From NCBI GenBank assembly GCA_012861695.1, contig JAAOOA010000033.1, forward strand, positions 18,205,934 to 18,269,933: a stretch of DNA of 64,000 bases, in the 5' to 3' direction. This document shows, piece after piece, positions 12,235 through 23,533 of the stretch. The notes under the pieces were generated by a model that was not told the origin of the DNA, ran no database searches, and saw nothing but the letters and a program-made list of their open reading frames with translations. The stretch is from Trematomus loennbergii (lineage: Eukaryota; Chordata; Actinopteri; Perciformes; Nototheniidae). The translations under genes and the position numbers were made by a program. The stretch's first letter is position 1. Every line of letters begins with the position of its first letter.

Positions 12235-15200
12235 AAGACCATGTCAACAAGACGATGTTTACATGCAAGACCTGAGCATGAACCTCATTGTCACGGGAAG
12301 CCTTCACAGGGCAGGAGGCTCAAGACAATCAGGGGATGATGGTAAAAAAGGTTCACCATTGTGAGAGGGTTCTAGCCTTTGAATGAGAAATGTCTGTGGG
12401 TCCCTGTTCTTCTGGCAACAACACTGATGGTAACAGGTGCATTGGGTCATTGGTGCTGCCACTAGAACTAAATCTCTTGTCTTAAGTAAGTTACCAAAAG
12501 GAGATCGTCTTAGTGTAATTTACCACATCATACTGCAATTTAGACAAAACATGAGATGGGGCCCCTCTAATATCAATATCTGGCAAGACTGTGCAGAAAA
12601 CCTCGTAATCTTTTAAAGCACTCCTTTAACGTCTGAACTGCTTGTGCTATTAAACCAGTAGGGGGAAGGTAAAACAATAAGCTGTACTCACATAAATAAT
12701 ACCATTCTGTTTCATGAACTCACTATAGAAGGTCACAGGTGAGTGTTGTTCCATTGCCTGTCACTGCAGTGTCGGACAGAGCATGGACTGAAAACACTTT
12801 GTTGTGATGGGGCCATCAATTGTCTCTGAATGAGCGAGCGTCCACAATTTCATGGACAATTCAGGAAAGCAATTTTTTTTATGGACTGGCTAAGGCGTGT
12901 AAGGACGTGGTGAAACCATTCTTTGATAGATTTGTTCGCTATACCTTTTTGTCTATGTTGGCCACCAGACATACAATTGGGCATCGACATTATTTTTTAT
13001 GTATTTTATCCATTATCTGTAGACCATCAGTCACAGGGAGGTACAACCATTATGTTTCTCCAAAGGTTGAATCCAGGATAAGGTCATTCGCTATCCATCT
13101 AACCCCAACTTGAACTAACACTTATGTTAGTTGCCAAGAATGGCCAACCATGAGCCATGGAGGCCCAACAATCTGATTACCTCAGCAGGTGAATTTACCG
13201 ATGACTTCTTCTCCTCTACTTGAAGTAGTTAGTAGTAATCAGTGAGGATATTATTCGGTTGGCTGGAAAACCAGCAGACTGGCTCACAATGGTTGGCCTC
13301 ATCTGCACTAAGTGATTGTGGTGTATGTTAGTCTAACATCCATTTTTTCTTTCTTCTAATACAATGGATGCCACCCTCTTGGAAAGATGAACTGGCACAT
13401 ACTCAGTCTGTGTGAATGCTTCAACTCTTTTTATAATGTTCCTTTCATGGTATAAAGTGCACACTAGGCTTGTAAAAGTATCGGTAGGCCTCTTGATCGA
13501 TGTGCTTCCTCAATTTAAAACCCCTGAGTGTGCCCAGTGCCTTCTTAAAAACCTCATAGTATCTTTGGATATAGTGCTGTACTTGAATTGTCGCCAATTC
13601 AGTTAGTTCTCTGAGCCAATCAGGGCCAATCATGATGACTGATAATGATACCACAAATCAGTCTCAAATGTAATGACCCTGGACATTTAAACTCCTCCTT
13701 GTCCCCTCTGAATATTTGTTGCATGTTTTGCCGCCGTCATGAGGTCCCTGTAGAATCTCAAGTGCTTTCTCGGAAATCAGGGATGGACACTCTCCCAAGA
13801 GAAGGCACTGTACTGTATGCAATCCTCATGAAACCTTCAGTAGCCTGTCTTAGAGCATGTTATCAAACACAACGTAAAAGTCAAAGAGCTGGTGCAAATC
13901 TGCCACAATATATTCTACGCTGGACCTACTGGAATGGCTGTGAACTTTGATATTGAACTACCAAGGCTTCAGACCATGTAGTTCAGAGAACACTTCCTCA
14001 TATGGTATATCGCACACACCAGAAAAGCCGAGTAGAATAGCGCTCTTCTTAACCTCATCTGTAATCCCATTAGCAATGTCCCAGTGTTCCAATCTCTCCC
14101 CATTCTCCTGATAAGCTTTTGTTCCCTACACAAATTAACTGACATTCCCAAACAACCCGCATTATCCAAACATATCCTCATGCATTGTCTAGAATCGGCT
14201 CCCTAAACAGGAATCTATCTCCCATTTATGTTCTAGTTTAATTTTGCGTACCAAAAACACTGGTTTCTTAGAAAGTGTAGTGTATTAAAGATACATTATA
14301 CCAGCACATGTTTGAATTGCATACTCTCATATCTCTCTCAAGTGATTAAAATAAAAATGAAACATCAACATTGCTGCTGTTCTCTAACTTTGTTAGCCGG
14401 GTCAGCAATGCTCTGGTCATCTCGCTGAATCTACATCTACGCAATGCATCACTAAGGTTACATGGGGGTTGTTTTCTATGATTCAGCTCTATGACGATGG
14501 CCAATTTGTTAGTAAGTTACATCCAAGGGCTATAATCCAAACAAAGCAGATGATGAAAGAGAAAAGATACAAGCACCATTCGCAACTGATACATTATTCT
14601 GGGGAAATATCACAAAGTGGTATTTTCAGCAAATTAGATAATTATAATAACTAGAAGAAATGCATTTCACTTCTCTTGCAAGACGCTGAATGCTGGGCTA
14701 GCAGCTCTTTGGGTCTGTGTACCATTTCTTGAATTCCTGTTTGGCTCACAGATCAATAGAGAAGAGGGCAGAGTCTGAATAGAATGACTGCAGAGTGGGC
14801 TTTTCATTTTGATATACTGGTGCTAAGGCCACAACACATGAGTAAAATCCTATTGCATCACTTTTGGCAGCCTCTTTCTGATCATTCAAATATTTAATCA
14901 ATGTCCAGTGAATCAGTTTTTATTTCAAATATGGGCTGTTAGTAGCCACAGTCAGCGTCCAGCATTGTTCCAAATTAAAACACTCTTCGTTGAATCTGGA
15001 GAGCTGAAAGTCGTCAGCAGTTGTGTCACGACAGAAGTAGCTGACTGATGTTGGAAATATCAAGACATGATGGACTATAGCTCCCAGCCTGAGGGTAATG
15101 AACAGCTACTCTCAGCCTGGGATACTCTTTAAAACTTGCACCCACTCCAGTGCATTCACACTGCTAGACAATAGTTGGCTGTAGCCGACAAATATTTAAA

Positions 15201-15840
15201 TACTGGAAGATAGTGTGTGGGAATCATCGTCTAAAAAAGCTGCCAATACTGATGTATAAATCAGAAAATAACTTGATCTAGAAAACTAAATTAGAACAAT
15301 TCCTCTTCCATTTCCTTAAATATATCCTGACAAATCACAGTCGTGTTATTGGGAGACGTAAATGCGTTGAAATATACAGTAAATAAGCATCTTTATCCAA
15401 TCTTGTGCTGATTATTAATGCATTGTTCATGAATCATTGTGGACAAGATGTTTATCGCAGTAAGTTTTAAATTGTGTGATTCTATATAAAAGGGTAGCTT
15501 TTTTTCAGATCTGACGGCTGTTTTTTCAACAAAAATGCGGCACAAAAATTGAGCCGTTGTGGGTTACATTTAGTCGTTTTTTCTGCTTTGAATTGAAGAA
15601 CTGGTGAACGACGAACACTGTCGCTGGTGTGGACGACAAAAACTCTCAAGTCATTTATATTGGTTAAAATTGCTGACAACTGTCATGAAGCGCTACGGGA
15701 AATGCCTTTAGTGAGGAACAGTAAAGTGTGAATATGTCTTAGAAGGGATAAGAAATTGGCTGCCAATTGAAAATAATTAAATGTGGAAATTTCACAACGG
15801 CTGTTGAGCATCTGAAAGATCTATTTGCTGCTTGCTCTTA
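12235..15840. other. Intronic DNA, nothing recognised
   Basis: This is gabrb intron 2 sequence. Open frames of 60-100 codons occur (for example 12820-13113 and 13645-13950), but with no recognisable domain, splice sites or composition shift. Confidence 0.45.
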
Positions 15841-16080
15841 TATCTTTCACTGAAGATATGAAGCAACTCTGGATTGGCAGCAGTCGAAAACACAGAAGGA
15901 AGATGTAACCTCAACTATAACTTTTTTTACAATGGCTAACATCAGGCTAACATATTTCGGCACATACGCCTTCATCAGAGCATCTGTTTTTGGCAGAGCA
16001 CCCGACCAGAGGAAGGTTATCTGAGGAGGCACACCTGCTATATGTGTTTCACTGCTCCCTCTCATTCTCATCAAGTGTGA
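15841..16080 (-). repeat. Probable retroelement tail with hammerhead-like core
   Basis: On the minus strand the string CTGATGAAGGCGTATGTGCC is followed directly by GAAATATGTTAGCC. The layout CTGATGA, short GGC/GCC stem, GAAA (15955-15978) is that of a hammerhead ribozyme core. Similar 'gatgaaggc...gccgaaa' strings occur in tails of fish repeats. The remaining stems are not obvious. Assignment to a Penelope-like or other retroelement is inference. Confidence 0.35.
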
Positions 16081-17636
16081 GGTAGGCGCTAACTGGCTCC
16101 TTAAGAAAGGATACTGGTGAGAAGTATCAGCTTAACAGTTATTCATGTGATTGCATCTGTTAAATATATTAATAAACAAACAGATTACAAATGTATATAC
16201 ATGTACTTGGAATTATTCGGAATATTCTTATAATACATAAAATAAATTATTTAGCATTACAGAAAAGTCAACCTGCCACAGTGAATTAAATATGGGAAGT
16301 TCTTCGGGCGTTGACCATCATCATGTATCATGTAAACATCATGTGATTTTGTTTATTGTAGAATGGCTTTTGTATACATCAGTTGACTGCATTGCATATT
16401 CAGATATTTTGTGGGTGAGTTGTGCCACATTATCTTGACCTACCATTCTTAATTTGTTAGTACATTGAAAGATATATTTTTGAATTCTGAATAATATTTA
16501 AAGTAATTCTGGTTTAACACAGGAATACAAGCATAGTGGTTTTCAGCATGTTTTTCTATTTCCTTTTACGCCTTCTTTTTTCTTTTGGCCATGAAACACT
16601 GGAGCAGATTTTAGTGGCGACAGACAAACTGTTGTGTTACTTGCTCTCATTAAATTAACATCACACTCTGTTAACATGCCCTGGAAGTAAAATGCTTCCT
16701 TTGTTCTTTGTTTTTGGAAGCAGCCATAAGCTTTTCTGAACACAACGGTTTTTTTCAAATCTGTACAGCAGGAATAATAAAGCATGGTGCTGAAATGAAA
16801 AGGTACAATCATACTTTATTCAATTAGAGCCATCACTGTGGCTGTCAGTCAGCGGTGAGTTATGACATCTTCAGTGAGTGGCCTTGCTCAGACTGGGCCC
16901 CAGATGTTATTGTCAGAGCAATGAAACAGGAAACATCTTCTTTGTATCCTCCTATACGTTTTAGGTTCAGGCCATACATACTTTGCAACAAGAATATTTC
17001 CTATACCTTTATTTCTGAAATTGAAGTAGCCTGATTATTAGCTCTCGGCAATAAACCAGAATGCTGTTGAGAAATCTAACCAGTTTTATATTGCTAAACA
17101 TTTATTGTGGTTAAATAGTTTCAGTAAAACAATCAACCCAAATGACATACACTAATGACTCGTCCCCCACGCCTTCTATTTTCAGCAATTATCAAAATAA
17201 CCATTATTCTAAAGAGCGGATGTACAAGTTGCACAATTTCTAATAAAAGTTAATGGGGCAAGAGTGTTTTCTGAAAATCTGCAAATCAAATGCTCGGAAA
17301 CATCGCGACATAACACAAAGACTCAATAAAACACCTCCAATTAGAAAAGTGACGACGAAACGTTACATTTACCATATCTGGGTTTTAAAAACGTAGTGAT
17401 TGATTGCTCTTCTCCGTGTGTGCCCTACTTCTTGAGCAGCAGCCATCTTCGATATGTGAATAGATGCATAGTAATGACATGGTAGCAGTCACATCAAAGC
17501 TGTTCCCTTATATTTTGCCACAGGCCCGCTCGTCGAGAGATTTCAGAGGAATGACTCGTGAATATCGCCGTGCACACACCTCGCCTTGCACTCGCCCTCG
17601 AACAAACGGGAACCCAGAAACAGATGCAACACGTAC
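16081..17636. other. Intronic DNA adjoining gabrb exon 2
   Basis: No exon 3 was found here. The stretch 17515-17636 is CpG-rich compared with the rest of the intron. No repeat was recognised. Confidence 0.45.
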
Positions 17637-17731
17637 CTCCAAAATCAGGCCTCAATCGGATGTCATATCCCTTCAGCAACTTGTCCACGGTGGTCTTGGC
17701 CAAAGACATTCCGGTGCTTCCCGTGGAAGAG
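17637..17731 (-). CDS. gabrb: gabrb coding exon 2: start of mature extracellular domain
   Basis: This is a 95-bp exon bounded by a pyrimidine-rich acceptor ending CCCCCAG and a consensus GTACGT donor. It encodes SSTGSTG, then [20 protein letters not shown], then PDFGG. The block [18 protein letters not shown] is diagnostic of vertebrate GABA-A beta subunits; alpha and gamma subunits read differently at this point. The 32-residue exon has the same length and phase as exon 2 of mammalian GABRB genes. The residues just after the signal peptide (SSSTGSTG) differ from the usual NDPSN/NEPSN of beta 1 to 3, which could point to a beta-4-type or fish-specific copy. The segment belongs to the N-terminal alpha-helix of the extracellular ligand-binding domain. 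The longer open frames on the opposite strand here are shadows. Confidence 0.92.
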
Positions 17732-19555
17732 CTGGGGGCAGAAAATAACAAAGTTTTAGAGCCATTTTAAGACGTGTGGTGGGAAAAGAACTGCAAAAAC
17801 ACTGAGCCTTTTGTTTTACACATATTGTTTTTACAGCAAACGTACTGTACTCTCAAATATTACTGCACATACTCTCGGTTCTCAACATTAATGACGCCAC
17901 CTTAAAAGTAGAAGCCTTGTGGTGAGGCACAGTGAAAAGGAATACAACTTGGGATTAATTGAACAGCACCCAAAATATACATAATAGAAATAAATGTGTC
18001 CTATTGTGTCTTTTGCATTAGTCAACTCCAATCATTTCCATTCCACAGCATGAATAAACATTGACACTGTGAAGCCTTTTAGCTGGGAGAGGTGTTCTCT
18101 GTTTGTATCTTGCAGTCAGTTGTCAGACAAATAAATGAAAAGCATGCTGACTGTGGTGTTGTCATGGTGAAGGTTATAAAATGTGCCTTTGGTTTGCATT
18201 TTCCTCCCCATTGTATCCCAGCATCTAATCAGTTGAGGGGCTGTGATGATGATACAGCTGTCAAGTGTTTCATTGATGTCGCTCTTTTATAAAGAGACGT
18301 TGAAACGGAACAATGTCATGTTTTTTCCCACAGAACCAAGTCTGATTCGTGGGCATGTATTTAAATAAGCTCTGTGTTATAACAGAGGCTTGGTTGGTCT
18401 AAGCCTGGGCCGCAGACAGACTATCCCCAGGAGGAATGTATAGTCCGCACTCGTCTGACTGACACTTATAACATTGGTGCCACGACCTGCATCACCTGAC
18501 CAGACCGGCTCTCCAGCTGAGGCTCCTTGTTACGGATGAGGGTGTGGATTGGAATCAGTGTATGAGGGGGGGGGAAGTCAGGCTCAGTCAGGGAAGCACT
18601 GTTCAATTAGCTCATGGGCAGTGCAGCTGTTCATCAAGCCGGCAGGTTACAGGACTTGTGGGTTTGACACCTGAGAGCGTCATTAGGAGGGGGAATATCA
18701 ATGACACCTGATACCAGATTACGCCCCTTTCATTTGTTATTCCGGGTTATTAAAATGGGATCAGAAAAGTGCGACCCAGTTCCCAGTGAGCATCTAGATC
18801 TCATAAGTGAGGCTGTAGGTTACTGCAGCCAAGGAAAAGGAGTAGGCCACGAGGGATATGTATCAGCGCCATGTAGCATCAAAACAATAAAAGGATTGAT
18901 CTGGAGACTGTGATGGTGTTCATGCAGTAATTCATACTGTAAACATTTCAAATGGATGAGAGCTTATTTATTGAAATGTTATATCTCACACCCTCCTCTG
19001 TCTTGAAAGCAACAGCAGATGATGACCTGCTGGGATTATTTTTCAATTTGATTGATTTGGTTCTGGTCAATAAAATGGGGAATTAAAAAGATTATAGGAG
19101 GTGGAATATTACTTATGGAGACAAATGCAATACGTAGATTCCAGAGTGTTGCTGCTGCACTGTAGACTACCTCCAGCTGCTTACCCCGGAGTAATCAATC
19201 GATCCCCGGCTGATTGATCGGCTAATCATCGGCCAACAGCAGCCTACAGAGGGCTGTCCTTTTAAGCAGGATCAAACCAAAAGTCGCCCTTTCAATATCC
19301 CCATTTTGATATCGGGAGTAGGTTACGTTTTCACAATAGGCTTGCAACCGTGCACGCGCATGTTTTTACGCTCGCGCGGGCCACAGCACCATCTAATAGA
19401 GCATATATCGGCAGCAATGCCCCTAATAAGTAGGCCTGAGTGGGTACCCCGTTAATGCGATTTGCCACATCTCAGCCTTTTATTGACCGGTAATGACATC
19501 TGTTGGTGTGAAAGCTTTTTTTAATAATTTATTTCTCAAACGACGTTTTTCTTAC
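17732..19555 (-). other. gabrb intron 1
   Basis: The 1824-bp interval between the two coding exons begins with GTAAG and ends with CCCCCAG on the minus strand. It contains a short G-run near 18567 and a CpG-rich patch near 19350-19385. No transposon termini or further coding block were recognised. Its small size contrasts with intron 2 (over 17 kb), as in mammalian GABRB3, where the first exons are clustered. Confidence 0.75.
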
Positions 19556-19635
19556 CTTTGAACAAAGCAGAAGAAGGACAAAGCCGCCAGAGCAGAGAAA
19601 ATTCCACATATTTTATCTTCTTGACGACCCAACAT
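19556..19635 (-). CDS. gabrb: gabrb coding exon 1: start codon and signal peptide
   Basis: Read on the minus strand, an ATG at 19635-19633 opens a frame of 26 codons plus two bases, followed directly by a GTAAG splice donor. The peptide begins MLGRQEDKICGIF and continues into a hydrophobic stretch ending SFFCFVQ, which is a typical signal peptide. Vertebrate GABRB exon 1 has the same design: a short basic or polar start, a GIF/GIW-like motif, a hydrophobic core and a terminal Q before a split serine codon. The exon ends with AG and exon 2 begins with C, giving AGC (Ser), so the reading frame is kept. The start has no competing in-frame ATG within the exon. The signal peptide sequence itself diverges strongly between paralogs, so it does not identify the subtype. 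Confidence 0.8.
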
Positions 19636-20600
19636 CTCCACAAATCCTTATATATAGTTTCTATAATCCAACCAGTCCAGTGGTCCTCCAGAAAATGCAC
19701 AAAGTAAAAATTGGCAATTAAAATATAATTGCCTTTTTTTTAAATGTCGAATAATCTACCCTACATCTACGCATGCGATGTCTTCATTAAAATAGGGTTC
19801 TTGATTTAAAAAAAATCTCGTAATTGGCCCCCGCTGTTTTCCCCGGCTATGGAAATCCGTGCAGGTCACAGAGCCCCTCGACCAACACCAGAAGATCAGA
19901 CATCTTGCTTAAAAAACAGCATAGACAATACTTTTAAAAGTGATGACAAGTATTCTTCCTCTTAAAAAAACAAACACTGGCATGAATGACTGAGCAGCAG
20001 CCTCCCGATGATCAAATTGGTGGATGAAATTTCCCAGTCCAAATCTGCAGAAGAGGCATGGTTCCAGCGATGCTCCGGCGCCAGACTATTCCACAACGTG
20101 ATGTTGTTAAAAGATATTTGTTTGAGCTGGAAACGCTGGTCGTCTGAAGGGGAGCGGTGGGTTTAAAAAAAAGAAAATGAAATCTTCATTCCCTTTTTTT
20201 TTTCTCTCTCTCTCCCCGTTGCTGCTGCTGCTGATGATGTACATCAGCGCAAAGTCACTGAGGGGAAAATGCACATTGAAAAAGCACTGGGTAATATCTG
20301 ATGCAGACGTCAGAGAAGGCTATATCACTCCTCTGGTGGAAAAAAAATTAGATGCCGAGAAATATGGATGGCCCCTTATACGCCGATGCATGTATCACAG
20401 CGTCAGATTTCATATCAAAGATGCAAAAGCTTTTTGAAAAAGTCCACTTGCCTCCGCTGGCGCTGCCCAACGTTAAATGGCGTTTCAACACGTTAACGCG
20501 GTCCGCTCCGCTTCTCCTCCAAACAGCGCACACATGACAGACATTCAACAGTCCGGAGAGACATGATGAGGAAAGCTTGACTCCTTGCGATTTTTTTGTT
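19636..20600 (-). promoter_or_regulatory. gabrb: gabrb 5' UTR and promoter region
   Basis: Immediately upstream of the gabrb start codon on the minus strand lies a region richer in CpG than the surrounding intergenic DNA, notably 20080-20110 and 20455-20530. It includes a CT/GA tract (about 20196-20220 on the plus strand), a short GCT repeat (20220-20232) and a palindromic CGCATGCG at 19770-19777, which resembles half of an NRF-1 site. A 66-codon open frame on the minus strand (20348-20548) would be an upstream ORF if transcription starts beyond it. No clear TATA box was identified, so the start site is unknown. Confidence 0.45.
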
Positions 20601-22561
20601 GTTGTTGAAATTAAAATGATGTCCTACCGGGGGAGTAAAGGGGACACCTAAGGTGAATTCCTTAGCGACAAGCTGTTCCTGCGCTGTCTATTCTCTCTAA
20701 AACACATAAGGGTGTTAGGACTGAGTCTTTTAATTCATTTCTTCCACTTTTGTACAATTTTGGAAACCATGCACCCTGAGAGAGACACGCACCTCAATCA
20801 TGCCACATCATGAATACGCGCAATATTTTAGTTTTACTTATTTAATTCCTTAGAACAAACCAGCCGTTTCTTTGTTTGTTTTTGTAACATAAACATGCTT
20901 ACTGGAAACACACAATGCAAGAATCACACAAGCTTGGTGTTTTATACAGAGGAGGAGGTTTTCTTCAGGGATCTCTGTGCTGTCCAGTTGCTAAGCAACC
21001 CATCCAGCACTGATGCAGTTGTGGTGATTCGAAGGCTATGCGCAAAGGCTCATTTAAAGGAGTAGACCCAATGCTGTCACCACTGGGGTGTCAGTGGGAC
21101 AAAAGCAGACAGCAACTGATGTACCATGGAGCCATTTCTGTTATGATAGGAGGAGAGGGAGGGGGGTAACAATAATACATGTAAAAGAAATGTTGCGTGC
21201 CAGGGATATCACTGCTTTTGCTTCATCATCATTGTCCTGTTTCTCATTATCATCCTCATTAACATCACTGTCAGGGACACTGTGATGAAAAAGCAGAGTC
21301 AATCAGTCTAAAGTCTGAGATTTGTTCCTAGTTACACAACAGGTTATTTTAGCTTTGAAATATTCTTTGATGGCACCCTGAGACATGAGAACAAAAATAT
21401 TTTTTTCTCTAACATGTAATATTTCACCCCACTGAAACAAAGGTATTGAATCAGAAAATACGGAAAAATGACAATTGAGTTTTCCTGGTGATGTCACCCA
21501 TATATGAATGTCAACTTGTCTACAAAACAAGTAGAATATATTTGTATTTTGGCTTTGTGATCCAGCTTTGGAAGAGATATGTCCTAGAACGGCATTTAAC
21601 CCCACGATCATTAGACTGACATAATGCAGCATACAAAAAAGAAAAGAGATGGCATTTCATTTACGACATTACCTCAAAGTGCACACCATGCACCAGTGCT
21701 GACCATGACCGGGCACTGAAGGGTGAACTAAGCACTGCGAGACAGACTTTTACAGTTCATACTTGTTGCATCACAGGAAATAATTGTAATGCCTGCAAGC
21801 TTTTATTGTTTGATGGTTGTAAATCTATTGCAAAGTATTATAAATGATATCAGTAAATTGAGTGTGAAAGTTCAGCTGTGACATAACGGATGATTGTTTG
21901 ATATACAGTAAAACTAAACAAAAAAACTATTTGCTAAAGAAGAAAATAAATGTATAACAATGGAATGTGATACTAACAATAAAATAGGATTTGTCTTAAT
22001 ATGAATTTATCAAATTGTGAAGTTAACCTGAATTGGTTCATCCCACAAGACATTGAGAATTTTGTATAGGGAATATACGGTGCATGGCCAACAGGAGAAA
22101 ACACACTACAACAGCATTAGGATAAATGCACTGCACTCTCAAAAACAATGCAAATATAAACACACAGATATAACAAAACACATGTGCAGCATTTATAAAA
22201 CATTCACTGACTTGACAAAACACGCGCAGCGTTTACTAAAAGTGCTTCATAAACGAAATGCTGTAAAAGAATAATACTGCAAATACAAAAGCACTGGGAG
22301 AAGCTCAAAACACAACACAAAAGTTTCCCAAAAAGTATATCTTTGGATTTCTCTTTCTGTTACAAACATCTTTGACTTATCTGTCTTGAAGTGTATGTTT
22401 TCAGTACGCAAACAACAATTTAAAATAGTTTAGCTCGACGAGATTAGAAAAATGTACCACTGTTGCTGGTATCGCACAGAAAAGTTAATGTGCGAGGTTG
22501 AATTCAGTGTTTAGGATTTCCTGTACTAAGGTAAGGATACATTAAAATCAGATAATATTCT
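20601..22561. other. Upstream intergenic DNA
   Basis: Apart from the X-box-like palindrome at 20987, no feature was recognised. The stretch 22060-22320 is rich in repeated ACAAAACAC and GCAAATAC strings and may be an old dispersed repeat, but no termini were found. Confidence 0.4.
20987..20999. promoter_or_regulatory. Palindromic X-box-like site upstream of gabrb
   Basis: The 13-bp string GTTGCTAAGCAAC is an inverted repeat (GTTGCT and AGCAAC around one base). It fits the RFX-factor X-box pattern of two half sites. It lies about 1.35 kb upstream of the gabrb start codon. Binding and any role are inference; one site of this length can occur by chance. Confidence 0.35.
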
Positions 22562-22565
22562 TTAA

Positions 22566-23529
22566 AGGGGACCTATCATGCAAAATGCACTTTTGTACGT
22601 CTTTTATACATGAATATGTGTCCCCGGTGTTCCAGGGAACTCACCAAGTGTCAGAAAACACAACCCTCTCTATTTTCCTCCATACCCAAATCTCTAAAAA
22701 AGGGGCTGCAACGGATCTGACACAGACTGATCCAGATTTGAACACTTCTATGTCGTCACAGAAGTGGCGCTACGGCTATTTGGCCAACTCTCCACCTATC
22801 AGGGGAATGTGGGGTGGGCCACGGCCGGCCATTGCCGCTCGAAAGCGCTGGAGACGCTTTACATATGCCAGGCCTGTAAGTGGCGCTGTAGTCTGCCACA
22901 AAAGCAGCGAAGAAGACTTCCCGCCCATAGTTACCATGGTTACCCTTCTGTTTATTCTCCGCTGTGGCTTTTTTTCTCCCTCCCCGAGGCAAGCGTTTGC
23001 TCCCGCTGCTTTAATTCAATGCAATCCCTCCCCGTCGAGGCAAGCACTGTAATTCTCTCCGGTTAGTCCACCAGCAGATGACAAACACCCACCTCTCCGC
23101 CTCTTCCAAGGAACGAGGGGACCGTGCGGCAGAGTTTCAGTTTCAGTTACTTTCACCGGTCAAGATGTCCGTTAAAGTTGAAATCTTCCGGACAAAATTT
23201 GAAAAGTGCCGATCAAAGGTCTTCTTTGTTATTTATTGAGCTTTAAAACAAATGAATAACGACTCTATATAATAAAACACGGAGGACGGAGATCTCTTTT
23301 TCTCCCCCTCTTCTGACAGCCCAGCAGCTGATCAGAGCACGTCTCACCTCTCCTGCAGGGGGCGTGGTCAGCAGAATCAGACCCGTAGACAGCAAACAAC
23401 ACATAGAGCGAAATGAGGCATGGCTAAAATGCATGATCTGTTTGGTATTTTGAAAACAGAAACGTATAAATATACCTTATAGGTATGGCCCTACAATATA
23501 TCATTTAAATATAGCATGATAGGTCCACT
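22566..23529. mobile_element. 964-bp TTAA-type DNA transposon, family B, intact ends
   Basis: TTAA at 22562-22565 is followed by AGGGGACCTATCATGC. The right end reads GCATGATAGGTCCACT followed by TTAA at 23530-23533. The terminal repeats match at 15 of 16 positions, and the TTAA target duplication fits Kolobok or piggyBac transposons. The body is GC-richer than its flanks. A 155-codon open frame at 22585-23052 starts just inside the left end but resembles no transposase and overlaps open frames on both strands, so the element is judged non-autonomous. Confidence 0.82.
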
Positions 23530-23533
23530 TTAA

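Larger units (their letters stand above)
1..20560 (-). other. gabrb: 5' portion of a GABA-A receptor beta-subunit gene (partial gene span)
   Basis: The gene runs right to left and leaves the window at position 1. Two coding exons are visible, exon 1 at 19556-19635 and exon 2 at 17637-17731, separated by an intron of 1824 bp. The third exon of vertebrate GABRB genes (about 68 bp, encoding the stretch ending in SEVNM) was searched for by eye on the minus strand below 17637 and not found, so intron 2 exceeds 17.6 kb. Long early introns are normal in this family. The right limit near 20560 is a guess at the transcription start region. The product is a subunit of the pentameric GABA-gated chloride channel at inhibitory synapses. 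Which paralog (beta 1, 2, 3 or 4) cannot be settled from two exons. Confidence 0.75.

Noticed and set aside
17464..17770. Two plus-strand frames of 70-94 codons
   Set aside because: They are shadows of the minus-strand gabrb exon 2 and its flanking intron.
22585..23052. 155-codon open frame on the plus strand
   Set aside because: It lies entirely inside a TTAA element, overlaps open frames in other phases and shows no transposase or other known domain.
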